A stretch of DNA of 13,792 bases from assembly GCA_021160625.1 (NCBI GenBank), contig JAGHCE010000273.1, forward strand, positions 1 through 13,792. The letters are read 5' to 3'. This DNA comes from Planctomycetota bacterium (lineage in GTDB: Bacteria > Planctomycetota > DG-23 > SLPQ01). The position numbers and the translations under genes are program-made. This document shows positions 1 through 8,300 of the stretch, in pieces. Each line of letters begins with the position of its first letter. Within the stretch, counting starts at the first letter, position 1. A model generated the notes under the pieces. That model was not told the origin of the DNA and did no database searches. It was given only the letters and a program-made list of their open reading frames with translations.

Positions 1-1275
1 CGCATCGCAGCGGACGTCCTCGGGATATGTCGCGAAGGGCCGCCACGGCGCATCGGGCGCAGGCTAAGGAAACCGGCTCCCGACCCGGCGCACGAAACCG
101 CGCTTCGGGTCGCATCCATCCTGCTTATTGCCGAGGCGCTCGACCGGTCCGGGACCGAGGATACGCGGATTGTGTCGATTGCAGACGACGCAAACACACT
201 GGAAATCCTTGTCTCCCGCGGCCGCACGAGCCGCCAAAACGCCTCGGCGGCCTTTGAGACCCGCCGACTCTGGAACGCCGTGGCTCTGAGGCCCCTCGGC
301 CGCGTCCGGGTCATCGGCGCCGGCGAGGTGGAATCTTTGTTGATACTTCCGGACCTTTCGGCCGACCAAGCCCTGCAACGCATCATCCGGCGGCAGTTGG
401 AAGTCCTCGCAACCCGGGTATACGGCCTGGGCTGCCGCTGGGATATCGAGTGCGTCCACGAGATGCGCGTCGCGCTGCGGCGCCTGAGGGCCGCCCTGCG
501 GGTATTCCGGAAGGAAGCCGCCTCGGCCCTGCCGGAACTGAAAACCGATCTCAGGCAATTCTCCAACATCCTGGGCGGCGTAAGGGATATGGACGTTTTT
601 CTCGGGTTCCTGCAACGCTACGCGCGCGATGCGTCCCGAAAACACCAGCCATTTCTCGACGGATTGGCCAAATCCGCTAAGCGAAGGCGCAGAATGCACT
701 ACCAGGCGGTCATACAGGCCTTTGCGGGGAGTCTCTACACCCGGTTCGAAAGGCAGTACCTCCCCCTGGTGGCGGCTCCCGACGGGCAGGGCGAAGGTTC
801 AAGGCTCACAGGGCCGGCAGCCGAGACGGCGGTTTCCAAAACGGCGCCCAAAGCAATACTCAAACGCCTAAGGAAAGTGGCGGCGCACAAGGGGCACCTT
901 GAGAAGTATGATCCACGCGAGCAGCACAGGCTGCGCATTGAGTGCAAGAGGCTGCGATATGCGGCGGAATTTTTCTCGGAAATCTACCCAGGCAATCTCG
1001 GCGAAATCACCCGGCCGATGGTCCGGATGCAAAACCTGCTGGGCACCGTTCACGACGCATCTGTTTACAGCGAACGGGTAAGCGGTTATCATAAGCGAAG
1101 CGGAAAGTATCGCACGGACCCGGCGGCCGGGAAAGCCGTGAAGGTGATCCTGGCCCACCTGGAAAGCAGGTGGAGCGTTTCTCTTGCTAAGGCGGCGTCC
1201 GTCTGGAAGGTCTTCACTCGCCGAAAGGCCATCCGGAGGCTCAGCAAGATCGTCCGCTCACCGCTGGGAGGCTGA
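1..1275 (+). CDS. HD (Ppx/GppA C-terminal type)-CHAD domain protein, 5' end outside window
   Basis: Frame 1 is open from the first base to the TGA at 1273-1275, so this is the 3' part of a larger gene; the GTG at 172 falls inside a domain and is not the start. Counting the first codon as 1, residues about 35-110 resemble the end of the Ppx/GppA C-terminal HD domain (ALDR at 46-49) and align without obvious gaps with the end of the HD protein at 4383-4988. From about residue 120 there is a CHAD domain, with the paired His/Arg-rich helices typical of the family: VHEMRVALRRLR (His153) and HRLRIECKRLRY (His309). CHAD domains are known to bind inorganic polyphosphate through such basic surfaces. 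The missing N-terminus could hold the Ppx/GppA ASKHA phosphatase domain (inference). The next gene starts 8 bases after the stop, so the two are probably co-transcribed. CHAD assignment is firm; the HD remnant is likely. Confidence 0.88.
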   Translation, partial: RIAADVLGICREGPPRRIGRRLRKPAPDPAHETALRVASILLIAEALDRSGTEDTRIVSIADDANTLEILVSRGRTSRQNASAAFETRRLWNAVALRPLGRVRVIGAGEVESLLILPDLSADQALQRIIRRQLEVLATRVYGLGCRWDIECVHEMRVALRRLRAALRVFRKEAASALPELKTDLRQFSNILGGVRDMDVFLGFLQRYARDASRKHQPFLDGLAKSAKRRRRMHYQAVIQAFAGSLYTRFERQYLPLVAAPDGQGEGSRLTGPAAETAVSKTAPKAILKRLRKVAAHKGHLEKYDPREQHRLRIECKRLRYAAEFFSEIYPGNLGEITRPMVRMQNLLGTVHDASVYSERVSGYHKRSGKYRTDPAAGKAVKVILAHLESRWSVSLAKAASVWKVFTRRKAIRRLSKIVRSPLGG

Positions 1276-1283
1276 GAGGCAAT

Positions 1284-1985
1284 ATGGCAAAGCAGATTGA
1301 CGACAAGCACGGCCTCGCCAGGGACCACGGCCTGCCTGGCAAGCTCATCGTCGTCGAAGGAATCGACGGCTCCGGAAAAAGCACGCAGGCGCAGATCCTC
1401 AAGCAATGGCTCGAAGCGCACAATGTGCCGGTTTTCTTCACCGAATGGAACTCTTCGCCATTGGTGAAAAAGGCGACAAGACGCGGCAAGAAGAAAAACC
1501 TGCTGACGCCGACGACGTTCAGCCTGCTGCACGCCACGGACTTCGCCGACCGCCTGAGCTACCAGGTCCTCCCGCCGCTCAAGGCCGGGATGGTCGTGAT
1601 AGCCGACCGCTACGCATACACGGCGTTCGGGCGTGACACCGCTCGCGGGGTCGATCCCGGCTGGGTCAGGGACGTTTACCACTTCGCGATAAAGCCGGAC
1701 ATCACGTACTACTTCAAGGTGCCCATCCAGGTCGCCCTGCAGCGTTTGCTCAGCGCACGCACAAAAATCAAGTTCCACGAGGCCGGTATGGACACCGGCC
1801 TTGACAAGGACATCGTGCGCTGCTTTGAACTTTTCCAGCAAAAGGTTCTTGACGAGTACGACCGGATGACCAGCGAGTTCGGATTCGAGGTCATTGACGC
1901 GACGCTGCCCATCACCACCCAGCAGATTATGGTGCGTAAGATAGTAATGGAGAGTATCGGTGATGTCGTGCGCAGGGGTGCGTAG
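1284..1985 (+). CDS. Thymidylate-kinase-fold P-loop kinase (first of a pair), substrate uncertain
   Basis: A 233-residue protein with an intact Walker A at 24-34 (VEGIDGSGKST, Lys32), a DRY motif at 98-100 and a TFSLLHATDFADRL helix near 78-91 matching the Tmk helix before DRY. It would transfer a phosphate from a nucleoside triphosphate in the cytoplasm. Automatic tools would probably call it dTMP kinase, but the REPGGT stretch after the first strand is replaced by TEWNSSP (53-59), and the SSxAYQ stretch after DRY is replaced by AYTAFGRD. Those segments help define dTMP binding in known Tmk, so the substrate may differ. EAGMD at 166-170 is shared with the next gene. The ATG is preceded by a GAGAGG sequence at about 1274-1279 and lies 8 bases after the CHAD gene. 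PPK2 polyphosphate kinases share this fold, but their GxDAAGKGG loop is not seen here. Confidence 0.87.
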   Translation: MAKQIDDKHGLARDHGLPGKLIVVEGIDGSGKSTQAQILKQWLEAHNVPVFFTEWNSSPLVKKATRRGKKKNLLTPTTFSLLHATDFADRLSYQVLPPLKAGMVVIADRYAYTAFGRDTARGVDPGWVRDVYHFAIKPDITYYFKVPIQVALQRLLSARTKIKFHEAGMDTGLDKDIVRCFELFQQKVLDEYDRMTSEFGFEVIDATLPITTQQIMVRKIVMESIGDVVRRGA

Positions 1986-2060
1986 AACCATCGCCCTGCA
2001 GCCCACAAGACCCCTCGCGGCATTTTGTTTGGAGGCTCCTGGGAAAGAGAGCGATAACCG

Positions 2061-2867
2061 ATGAGTAACTTTGCCCCCACGGGAAAAATATCCGACAATC
2101 CGAAAAATCTCGCTTCTCTCTTCAGAATCCCCGCCCCTCCAGCCCGGCGCAAGCGCTACTTCGGCAAGGGACTGCCCTATATGGACCTGGACGACTTGCG
2201 CGGCTATCTCGTGGTAGTCGAGGGCAGCGACGGCGTCGGACGCAGCACGCAGATATCGTTGCTGAAGAGCTGGCTGCAGGTGAAGGGGTTCGGGGTTCTT
2301 GAAACCGGGTGGACGCGCTCGCAGCTCGTTGGGCCCACGATCGACCTGGCAAAGGCCGGCCACGCGATGAACAACCTCACCTTCAACCTCCTCTACGCCA
2401 CCGACCTGGCTGACCGGCTGGAACACGAGATTATCCCGGGCTTGCGGTCCGGATTCGTGGTGCTCGGCGACAGGTACTACTATACGGCTTTGGCACGCGC
2501 GGCAGTGCGCCGGTCGGAAATCGACTGGGTCCGCTCGCTCTACGGATTCGCCATCGAGCCGGACCTCGTGGTGTACCTCAAAGTGGATATGAATACCCTC
2601 TTCCACAGGGTCATCAAGTCGTCCGGCCTCAATTACTGGGAAGCGGGTATGGATCAGAATCCCGGTTGCGACCCTTACGAGAGCTTCTGTCGCTACCAGT
2701 CCAAGCTCATCCGCCAGTTCAACCGGCTCTCCCGCGAGTTCGGCTTCCGCGCCGTGGACGCTCGCCGGCCGGTCGAGAAGGTGCAGGTCAGCCTGCGCAG
2801 GCAGGTAGCGGCGCTGCTGGATATCAAGATGACCAGGGAAGACCGGGAAGTACGGTTGCTTGTCTAA
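2061..2867 (+). CDS. Thymidylate-kinase-like protein with Arg in Walker A (second of a pair)
   Basis: A 268-residue protein similar to its upstream neighbour along the whole kinase core. The P-loop at residues 53-63 reads VEGSDGVGRST, so Walker A lysine is arginine (Arg61, codon CGC at 2241-2243). DRY is at 137-139 and EAGMD at 174-178. As in the first copy, the dTMP-kinase REPGGT motif is missing (TGWTRSQ at 82-88). About 45 residues precede the core; a later ATG at 2181 would give a protein without most of them. I kept the ATG at 2061 because it follows a GAGAG-type ribosome-binding sequence. A Lys-to-Arg change usually weakens or abolishes ATP hydrolysis, so it may be a regulatory partner of the intact copy or an enzyme with altered chemistry (inference). 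It lies 75 bases after the first copy, with no clear terminator between. Confidence 0.85.
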   Translation: MSNFAPTGKISDNPKNLASLFRIPAPPARRKRYFGKGLPYMDLDDLRGYLVVVEGSDGVGRSTQISLLKSWLQVKGFGVLETGWTRSQLVGPTIDLAKAGHAMNNLTFNLLYATDLADRLEHEIIPGLRSGFVVLGDRYYYTALARAAVRRSEIDWVRSLYGFAIEPDLVVYLKVDMNTLFHRVIKSSGLNYWEAGMDQNPGCDPYESFCRYQSKLIRQFNRLSREFGFRAVDARRPVEKVQVSLRRQVAALLDIKMTREDREVRLLV

Positions 2868-2974
2868 GAGTTTTTGAAAGTTGCGCAAATCCCTTCAAAT
2901 GTACTGGCTCGCGGCTGGAAAAACGGTACAAAGCGCGAACGCCGGGCGGAACCTCGACAAACCGAGGGCACCAA

Positions 2975-4360
2975 GTGGCAAAAACAAGTAAACGCGGCGA
3001 AGAGACTCTCTACCTCGGAGTCGACGTCGGCGCCACCAAGATCCTGGCCGGGCTCGTGCAACGTGACGGGAATGTATTGGCCCGAAAGCGGCTTACCACT
3101 CCCAGGAAGAGCGCTCCGGAAGAGGCCCTGGAAACGATATGCCTGGCGATAGAGGGGGTGCTTGCCAAAACGGACAAGCGCTGGGCGGACATCGACGCCG
3201 TCGGCCTGGCTGTCCCCGGCGTTGTGGAGCCCGACGAGGGCGCCGTGGTGGTGACGCCCAATATGAACCTGTCGGGCCTGCAGGTCGTGGCTCCCCTGGA
3301 GGAAAGGTTTGAGGTGGAGGTTGCCCTCGGCAACGACGCGAACCTTGGAACACTCGGCGAAACGTGGCTTGGAGCGGCGCGCAGCGCACACAGCGCAGTG
3401 GGGATTTTCGTGGGGACGGGGATAGGCGGCGGCCTCATTGTCGGCGGCAGGCTTGTCCGGGGCCAGAGAGAAGCGGCCGGCGAGATTGGTCACATCGTGA
3501 TGCAGCCTGACGGCCTCTTGTGCGGATGCGGAAACCGAGGCTGCTTCGAGACGCTGGCAAGCCGCTTGGCAATAGAGCGTGAGATTAGAAAGGGCATTGC
3601 CGAGGGCCGCGAGACAATCATCACTCGGTTGGTGGATGACATCGAGGGCCCGATCAAGGGGAAGGTCCTCAAAAAGGCGCTAAAGCAAGCCGACGAGCTC
3701 GTCACCGAGGTGATGCGTGAGGCCTCCAAGATACTGGGATACGCGTGCCTGAGCGTGCGGCACCTGATTGACCCGGACGTCATCGTCCTGGGCGGCGGCG
3801 TGATCGAAGCCTGCGGCGCCTTCATAATGCCCATCGTACAGAAGATCGTCGCCGCGGACGCGCTGCCGGGAGCGCGCGCTGGAGGGCGGGTAGTGGAGTC
3901 CGAGCTGGGCGACGACGCCATCCTGCTGGGCGCAGTGGCCCTGGCTATGGGATTCGGCGCGGACAGCCCCGTTCGCGCATCCGAGCTGCCGCTTCCCCAC
4001 TATCCGAAGATCGACTACGCCGCTTTCGGCGAAGTGTCTGTCGGCGGCAGGGTCTTCAAGTCCGACGTATACATCAGGGGCGACGGCAAGGCCAAGAAGC
4101 GCAACGTGAAAATGGCCAAGCGGCGGTACGAGACTTCGCACAAGATCGGGCCTGAGGAGCTGGAAAAGGTATGCAAGGGAAGGCCCGAGATTGTAATTAT
4201 CGGCACGGGGCACAGCGCGATGGCGTGCCTGACAACTAAGGGCGAAAAATTCCTGAACGAGCGCGGTATCAGGTTCGAGCTGTGGCCCACGCCGCAGGCG
4301 CTGCGGGCTTACAACCGGGCGAGCGGCCGCAAGGCGGCACTCATACACGTTACCTGTTGA
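2975..4360 (+). CDS. ROK-family sugar kinase fused to a Mth938-like (DUF498) domain
   Basis: A 461-residue protein in two parts. Residues 11-325 are a ROK protein: ATP-binding LGVDVGATK (14-22), GND with probable catalytic Asp121, the second phosphate loop VGTGIGGG (146-153), and a zinc-binding cluster GHI...CGCGNRGC (His173, Cys183, Cys185, Cys190) before FETLAS. ROK kinases usually phosphorylate glucose or related sugars; some bacterial members use polyphosphate, which would suit this neighbourhood but cannot be read from sequence. Residues about 343-461 match the Mth938-like/DUF498 fold: FGEVSVGGRVFKSD, VIIGTGHSAM, LWPTPQALRAYN and the terminal IHVTC. That fold's function is poorly known. 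I chose the GTG at 2975 because it follows a GAGGG sequence at 2964-2968 and starts just before the ROK domain; an upstream TTG at 2666 would run through the previous gene. The joined frame is unbroken. Confidence 0.9.
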   Translation: MAKTSKRGEETLYLGVDVGATKILAGLVQRDGNVLARKRLTTPRKSAPEEALETICLAIEGVLAKTDKRWADIDAVGLAVPGVVEPDEGAVVVTPNMNLSGLQVVAPLEERFEVEVALGNDANLGTLGETWLGAARSAHSAVGIFVGTGIGGGLIVGGRLVRGQREAAGEIGHIVMQPDGLLCGCGNRGCFETLASRLAIEREIRKGIAEGRETIITRLVDDIEGPIKGKVLKKALKQADELVTEVMREASKILGYACLSVRHLIDPDVIVLGGGVIEACGAFIMPIVQKIVAADALPGARAGGRVVESELGDDAILLGAVALAMGFGADSPVRASELPLPHYPKIDYAAFGEVSVGGRVFKSDVYIRGDGKAKKRNVKMAKRRYETSHKIGPEELEKVCKGRPEIVIIGTGHSAMACLTTKGEKFLNERGIRFELWPTPQALRAYNRASGRKAALIHVTC

Positions 4361-4382
4361 ACATAAACAGAGGTGATACCCG

Positions 4383-4988
4383 GTGACGATCCCCACAACG
4401 CCTAAAACGGCCTGCGCCCTCGCCGTCGCAAGGACCTGTCCGGAAATCCTGATGCACCTCGAACAGGTCGAGCGGAACGCCGTAATGCTCTTCGATGCCT
4501 TCGCGCCTCTCCACAATATGGGGCCGTACGAACGGGAGCTCGTCTCCTGCGCGGCGCTGCTCCACGACATCGGTATCTCGATTTCCTACAAGGGCCACCA
4601 CAAGCACTCCAGGCGTCTTATCGTCAGGGCCGACCTGCCCGCCCTGACGGTCCGCGAACGGGAGATTGTGGCGAATGTCGCTCGTTATCACAGAAAGGCC
4701 GAACCGTCCAGCAAACACAAGCCCTTCGGTGTTCTGCCGCGGGAGTCCCAGGATGTCGTCCGGCGCCTTGCGGCGATACTCAGGGTGGCCGACGGCCTCG
4801 ACAGGGCACACGAAAACCAGGTAACCGGCCTGGAAGCCGAGTGCGTGTCGCCGACGCTCTGGACCCTCATAATTTCCGGCGGCGGGGACCTCCAGTTAGC
4901 AGCCTCGGCTGCACGGCGCAAGGCCGGCTTCTTTGAAAACGTCTACGGTGTCAGGCTCCATATTGAGCCCAAGAGTCCGGCTTCCTGA
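4383..4988 (+). CDS. Stand-alone HD domain protein of Ppx/GppA C-terminal type
   Basis: A 201-residue cytoplasmic protein that looks like the C-terminal half of Ppx/GppA exopolyphosphatase/pppGpp phosphatase without its ASKHA half. The HD dyad is at His61-Asp62 (AALLHDIG), followed by HHKHSRRLI (His72, His73, His75), ARYHRK with His103, and ILRVADGLDRAH (Asp137, Asp140). These match the HD metal-site helices of the family. The last 70 residues align with the HD remnant at the start of the window, so the run is flanked by two related HD domains. GTG start with a clear AGGTGA at 4371-4376, 6 bases upstream, and 22 bases after the ROK stop, so co-translation with the ROK gene is likely. Whether it cleaves polyphosphate or (p)ppGpp, or only binds it, is unknown. 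Confidence 0.88.
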   Translation: MTIPTTPKTACALAVARTCPEILMHLEQVERNAVMLFDAFAPLHNMGPYERELVSCAALLHDIGISISYKGHHKHSRRLIVRADLPALTVREREIVANVARYHRKAEPSSKHKPFGVLPRESQDVVRRLAAILRVADGLDRAHENQVTGLEAECVSPTLWTLIISGGGDLQLAASAARRKAGFFENVYGVRLHIEPKSPAS

Positions 4989-5064
4989 AGGGATATCCGC
5001 CGCTCCGGGAAAGCACCGGCACTCGCAATGTGTTGCTCTGAACCTGTGATTCTGTGGGCTTCGT

Positions 5065-5093
5065 TTGACTTGCCCCGCGAACGGTGATAGAAT
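5065..5093 (+). promoter_or_regulatory. Sigma-70-like promoter (TTGACT, 17 bp, TAGAAT)
   Basis: The -35 box TTGACT at 5065-5070 and the -10 box TAGAAT at 5088-5093 each differ by one base from consensus and are exactly 17 bases apart. It points at the sensor kinase gene starting at 5364, giving a leader of roughly 260 bases. Planctomycete promoters are little studied, so this is judged by the general bacterial consensus. Confidence 0.6.
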
Positions 5094-5270
5094 GCCGGCC
5101 CGATTATGTCCGCGAAGCACCCACAGTGTTTTGCCCCGCCGACAGCGCCGCTGCAAGAAAGGCGCGGTATGCGGGTGCCCCTCCGAACGCCACGTCGCAT
5201 TTACTCCGCAGCGACATTTACCCACGACTGCATTGCCCTTGGCGTCGGCGGCCGGATAGAGTTCACAAAG

Positions 5271-5335
5271 CCCGGTGGGAAGGCCGATGATACCTATGTT
5301 CGGTGACAGGCCCGGGGCGGTGCCGTCCCACCGGG
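5271..5335 (+). promoter_or_regulatory. Long stem-loop in the 5' leader of the first sensor kinase
   Basis: CCCGGTGGGA at 5271-5280 is the exact reverse complement of TCCCACCGGG at 5326-5335. The stem continues inward past one mismatch with three more pairs (5282-5284 with 5322-5324). It closes about 28 bases before the ATG and 15 bases before the AAGGGG ribosome-binding site at 5351-5356. No run of T follows, so it is not a classic terminator. It could be a regulatory leader structure or a protein-binding operator; I could not match it to a known riboswitch. Confidence 0.45.
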
Positions 5336-5363
5336 AACGCCGCTGCGCACAAGGGGAAAATAT

Positions 5364-8300
5364 ATGCGCCGAGTAGGAGGACGCACGCTCCGGGCAGCGG
5401 TTGCGCTGCTGTTGGCCGTTTGCCTGCTGCAATTCTTTTCGCAGTCCAGTCTGGCGCAGAACGGGACCGTGCCTGTCAGGGTCGGCGTCCTGGCCAAATG
5501 TGGGGCCCACCGATGCTTGGAAAGGTGGGAGCCCACGGCCCGGTACCTCACCGAGCACATCCCCGGCCACTCATTTGCAATCGTGCCGCTTGGCTATGAC
5601 CAGGTCAACAAGGCCGCCGAGCGGCACGAGGTCGATTTCGTCCTGGCAAATCCCTTTTTCTACGTGGGGCTGGAACAGTTCTACGGAGCCGGCCGCATCG
5701 CAACCCTGAAAAACCGGTACGACGGCGAGGCCACCTCCCGCTATGGCGGCATGGTGTTTTGCAGGGCCGAGCGTACGGATATCGTGCATCTTGCCGACCT
5801 CAAGGGCAAAACGTTTATGGCGGTCGAAAGGAGGTCGTTCGGCGGCTGGCTGGCTGTGTGGCGTGAGTTGAAGGAGAGAGGCATCGACCCCAAGCGGGAT
5901 TTCACCTCCTTGAAATTCGCCGGCAGGCATGACGCGGTGGTCTATGCGGTGCTGGCCGGCGAGGCCGACGCTGGGGCCGTGCGAACAAACACGCTTGCTC
6001 ACCTGCTGCAGGAAGGCCGGATACAGGCCGACGACTTCCACGTGATCCACGAGCACGGCGGCACGCAGCCTAAGCTGCCCTTTACTCATTCCACACGCAG
6101 CTACCCCGAATGGCCGATGGCGAAACTCAAGGACACCTCCAACGATCTGGCGGAAAAGGTCGCAGCGGCGCTCGTGACGATGCCTCCGGAAAGCGCAGCG
6201 GCCGCGGCGGCCGGGTGCGCCGGCTGGACAATCCCCCAGAATTACCAGCCGGTGCGGGAGTGCCTCAAGGAGCTTCGCGTCGCCCCATACGAAGACTACG
6301 GCAGAGTGCCCCCACGGGAAGTGCTGCGGCAGTACTGGCCCTGGCTGGCGGCCCTTGGCGCCCTTGCAGCCGCCGTCGTGCTGTTCGCAATGCGTATGGC
6401 GGCTCTCAACCGGAAGCTCCGCGATGCACTCGAAGGGCAAAGAAGCGAACTGGCCGAGCGCGAGCACGCAGAGGCCAAGCTCCATAAGAGCCGCGAGGAA
6501 TACCGCACCCTCGTGAACAACCTCCCCAAGGGCCTGTACCGAAACACGCCGGGACCGGAGGGTCGTTTCCTTATGGCCAACCCGGCCTTCGCACAGATGT
6601 TCGGCTATGATTCGGTGGAGGAGTTTCTCAAGGTGCGAGTCTGTGACCTGTACCTCACTCCCCGGGAGCGTGAGGCGTTTTCCGACAAGCTCCTTTCGAA
6701 GGGGAGGTTGGCGGCGGAGGAACTGCGCCTTGTGAAAAAAGACGGCATGCCGATCTGGGCGGCCGTCACGGCGCATATTGTGCATAATGAAGAGGGCGGC
6801 ATAAAGTACATCGACGGTATGATTGAAGACATCACCGAGCGAAAGCACGCACAGGAAGCCTTGCGGGAAAGCGAGCAGCAATACCGGGCCGTGGTCGAGG
6901 ACTTGCCCGTTCTCGTGTGCACGTTCCGATCGGACGGGACGATCACGTTTGTAAATGAGACCTATTGCCGCTACTTCGGCAAAAAGAGCGAGGAACTCGT
7001 CGGGAAGAGTTTTTCGATGCTGATTCCGGAGGAGGACAGGGCCTTCGTGGATTCCCAGTTCGGATCGCTGACCACCGACAGGCCGGTCGTGACGTACGAA
7101 CACAGGGTCATCGCGGCGGATGGCGGGGTCCGCTGGCAGCGGTGGACGGACCGGGCGATTTTTGACGACGACGGGCGCGTCGTGAGCTTCGAGTCGATCG
7201 GGGAGGACATTACCGAGGAGAGGAGTCTCAGGGAGCAGCTTCAACAGGCGGAAAAACTGGAAGCGCTGGGCCAGATTGCCGGCGGCGTGGCTCACGACTT
7301 CAACAACCAGCTCGTCGCCGTAATGGGCTATGCCGATTTGCTGAAAAGCGCCCTGGCAGGCAAGCCGGAACTGCGTGGTTATGCCGATATGATCCTGCAT
7401 GCCTCGCAGCGATCGGCTGACCTGGCCAAGCAGTTTCTGGCCTTCGCCCGAAAGGGCAAGTATGAGTCCGCACCGGTGAACATCCACGGGGTTATTGCTG
7501 AGGTCGTGTCGCTGTTGGGGCGCAGCATCGACAAGCGCATCACCATCAAGCAGAACCTCGAGGCCGAGCCGCCGACGGCTATGGGAGACGCAACGCAGCT
7601 CCAGAGCGCGTTCTTGAACCTCGCCATCAACGCTCGTGACGCTATGCCCAAAGGTGGCGAGCTTGCCTTCGGTACGGAAGTCATCACTCTCGACGAGCAC
7701 TATTGCCGCGACCATCCGTACGAAATCACACCGGGGCGATATATCCAGGTCTCAATCAGCGATACGGGCGTCGGAATGGACGCCGATACCCAAAAGCATA
7801 TCTTCGAGCCATTCTTCACAACGAAGAAGGATGACCGGGGAACAGGTATGGGCCTTGCAGCCGTCTACGGCACGATAAAAAACCATAAAGGCTCCATCAG
7901 CGTCTACAGCGAGGTGGATCGCGGCACGACGTTCCGTATCTTCCTGCCGCTGGCAGACGATCAGTGCAAGAGCGTGAGCGTCGATACGGCCGTGTTGCCG
8001 GTTGTGACACCTGCCAGCATACTGATCGTTGACGACGAGGAAAGCGTGCGCGATGTTATTGCCGTGATGCTCACAAGTCTTGGGCACAAGGTGGTGACCT
8101 GCCACAACGGCGCAGAGGCCGTCGAATACTACCGTCGCGCGTGGCGCAATATCGACCTTGTGATCCTCGATATGGTAATGCCGCAACTGACCGGTGGCGA
8201 AATGTTTGCAGCTATGAAGAACATCAACCCCGCCATCAAGGCCATCCTCGTCTCCGGCTACACTGTCGACGGCGAAGCACAGGACATCCTCAACAACGGT

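Larger units (their letters stand above)
4989..5363 (+). other. Intergenic region with promoter and leader of the first sensor kinase
   Basis: This 375-base stretch holds no convincing gene. The few short overlapping frames at about 5065-5306 have no ribosome-binding site and no recognisable product. It contains a sigma-70-like promoter at 5065-5093 and, downstream, a leader of about 260 bases with a long inverted repeat. I see no strong U-tract terminator after the HD gene, so read-through from the upstream run remains possible. Confidence 0.6.

Noticed and set aside
1089..2888. A 599-codon open frame on the minus strand across both kinase genes
   Set aside because: It lies opposite two clear protein families, shows no recognisable domain, and long antisense frames are common in GC-rich DNA.
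2666..2974. An upstream TTG start for the ROK gene
   Set aside because: The extra 103 residues overlap the previous kinase gene in another frame and look like low-complexity shadow translation. The GTG at 2975 has a ribosome-binding site and fits the ROK N-terminus.
5065..5306. Three short overlapping open frames upstream of the first sensor kinase
   Set aside because: They overlap one another in different frames, lack ribosome-binding sites and have no recognisable products. They sit on the promoter and leader.
5100..5363. A known riboswitch (cobalamin, c-di-GMP, TPP or glycine type) in the leader
   Set aside because: I compared remembered conserved boxes and found only partial resemblances; none had the full motif order.
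5571..7715. A 714-codon open frame on the minus strand
   Set aside because: It is antisense to the first sensor kinase, whose domains are unmistakable, and has no motif or ribosome-binding site of its own.
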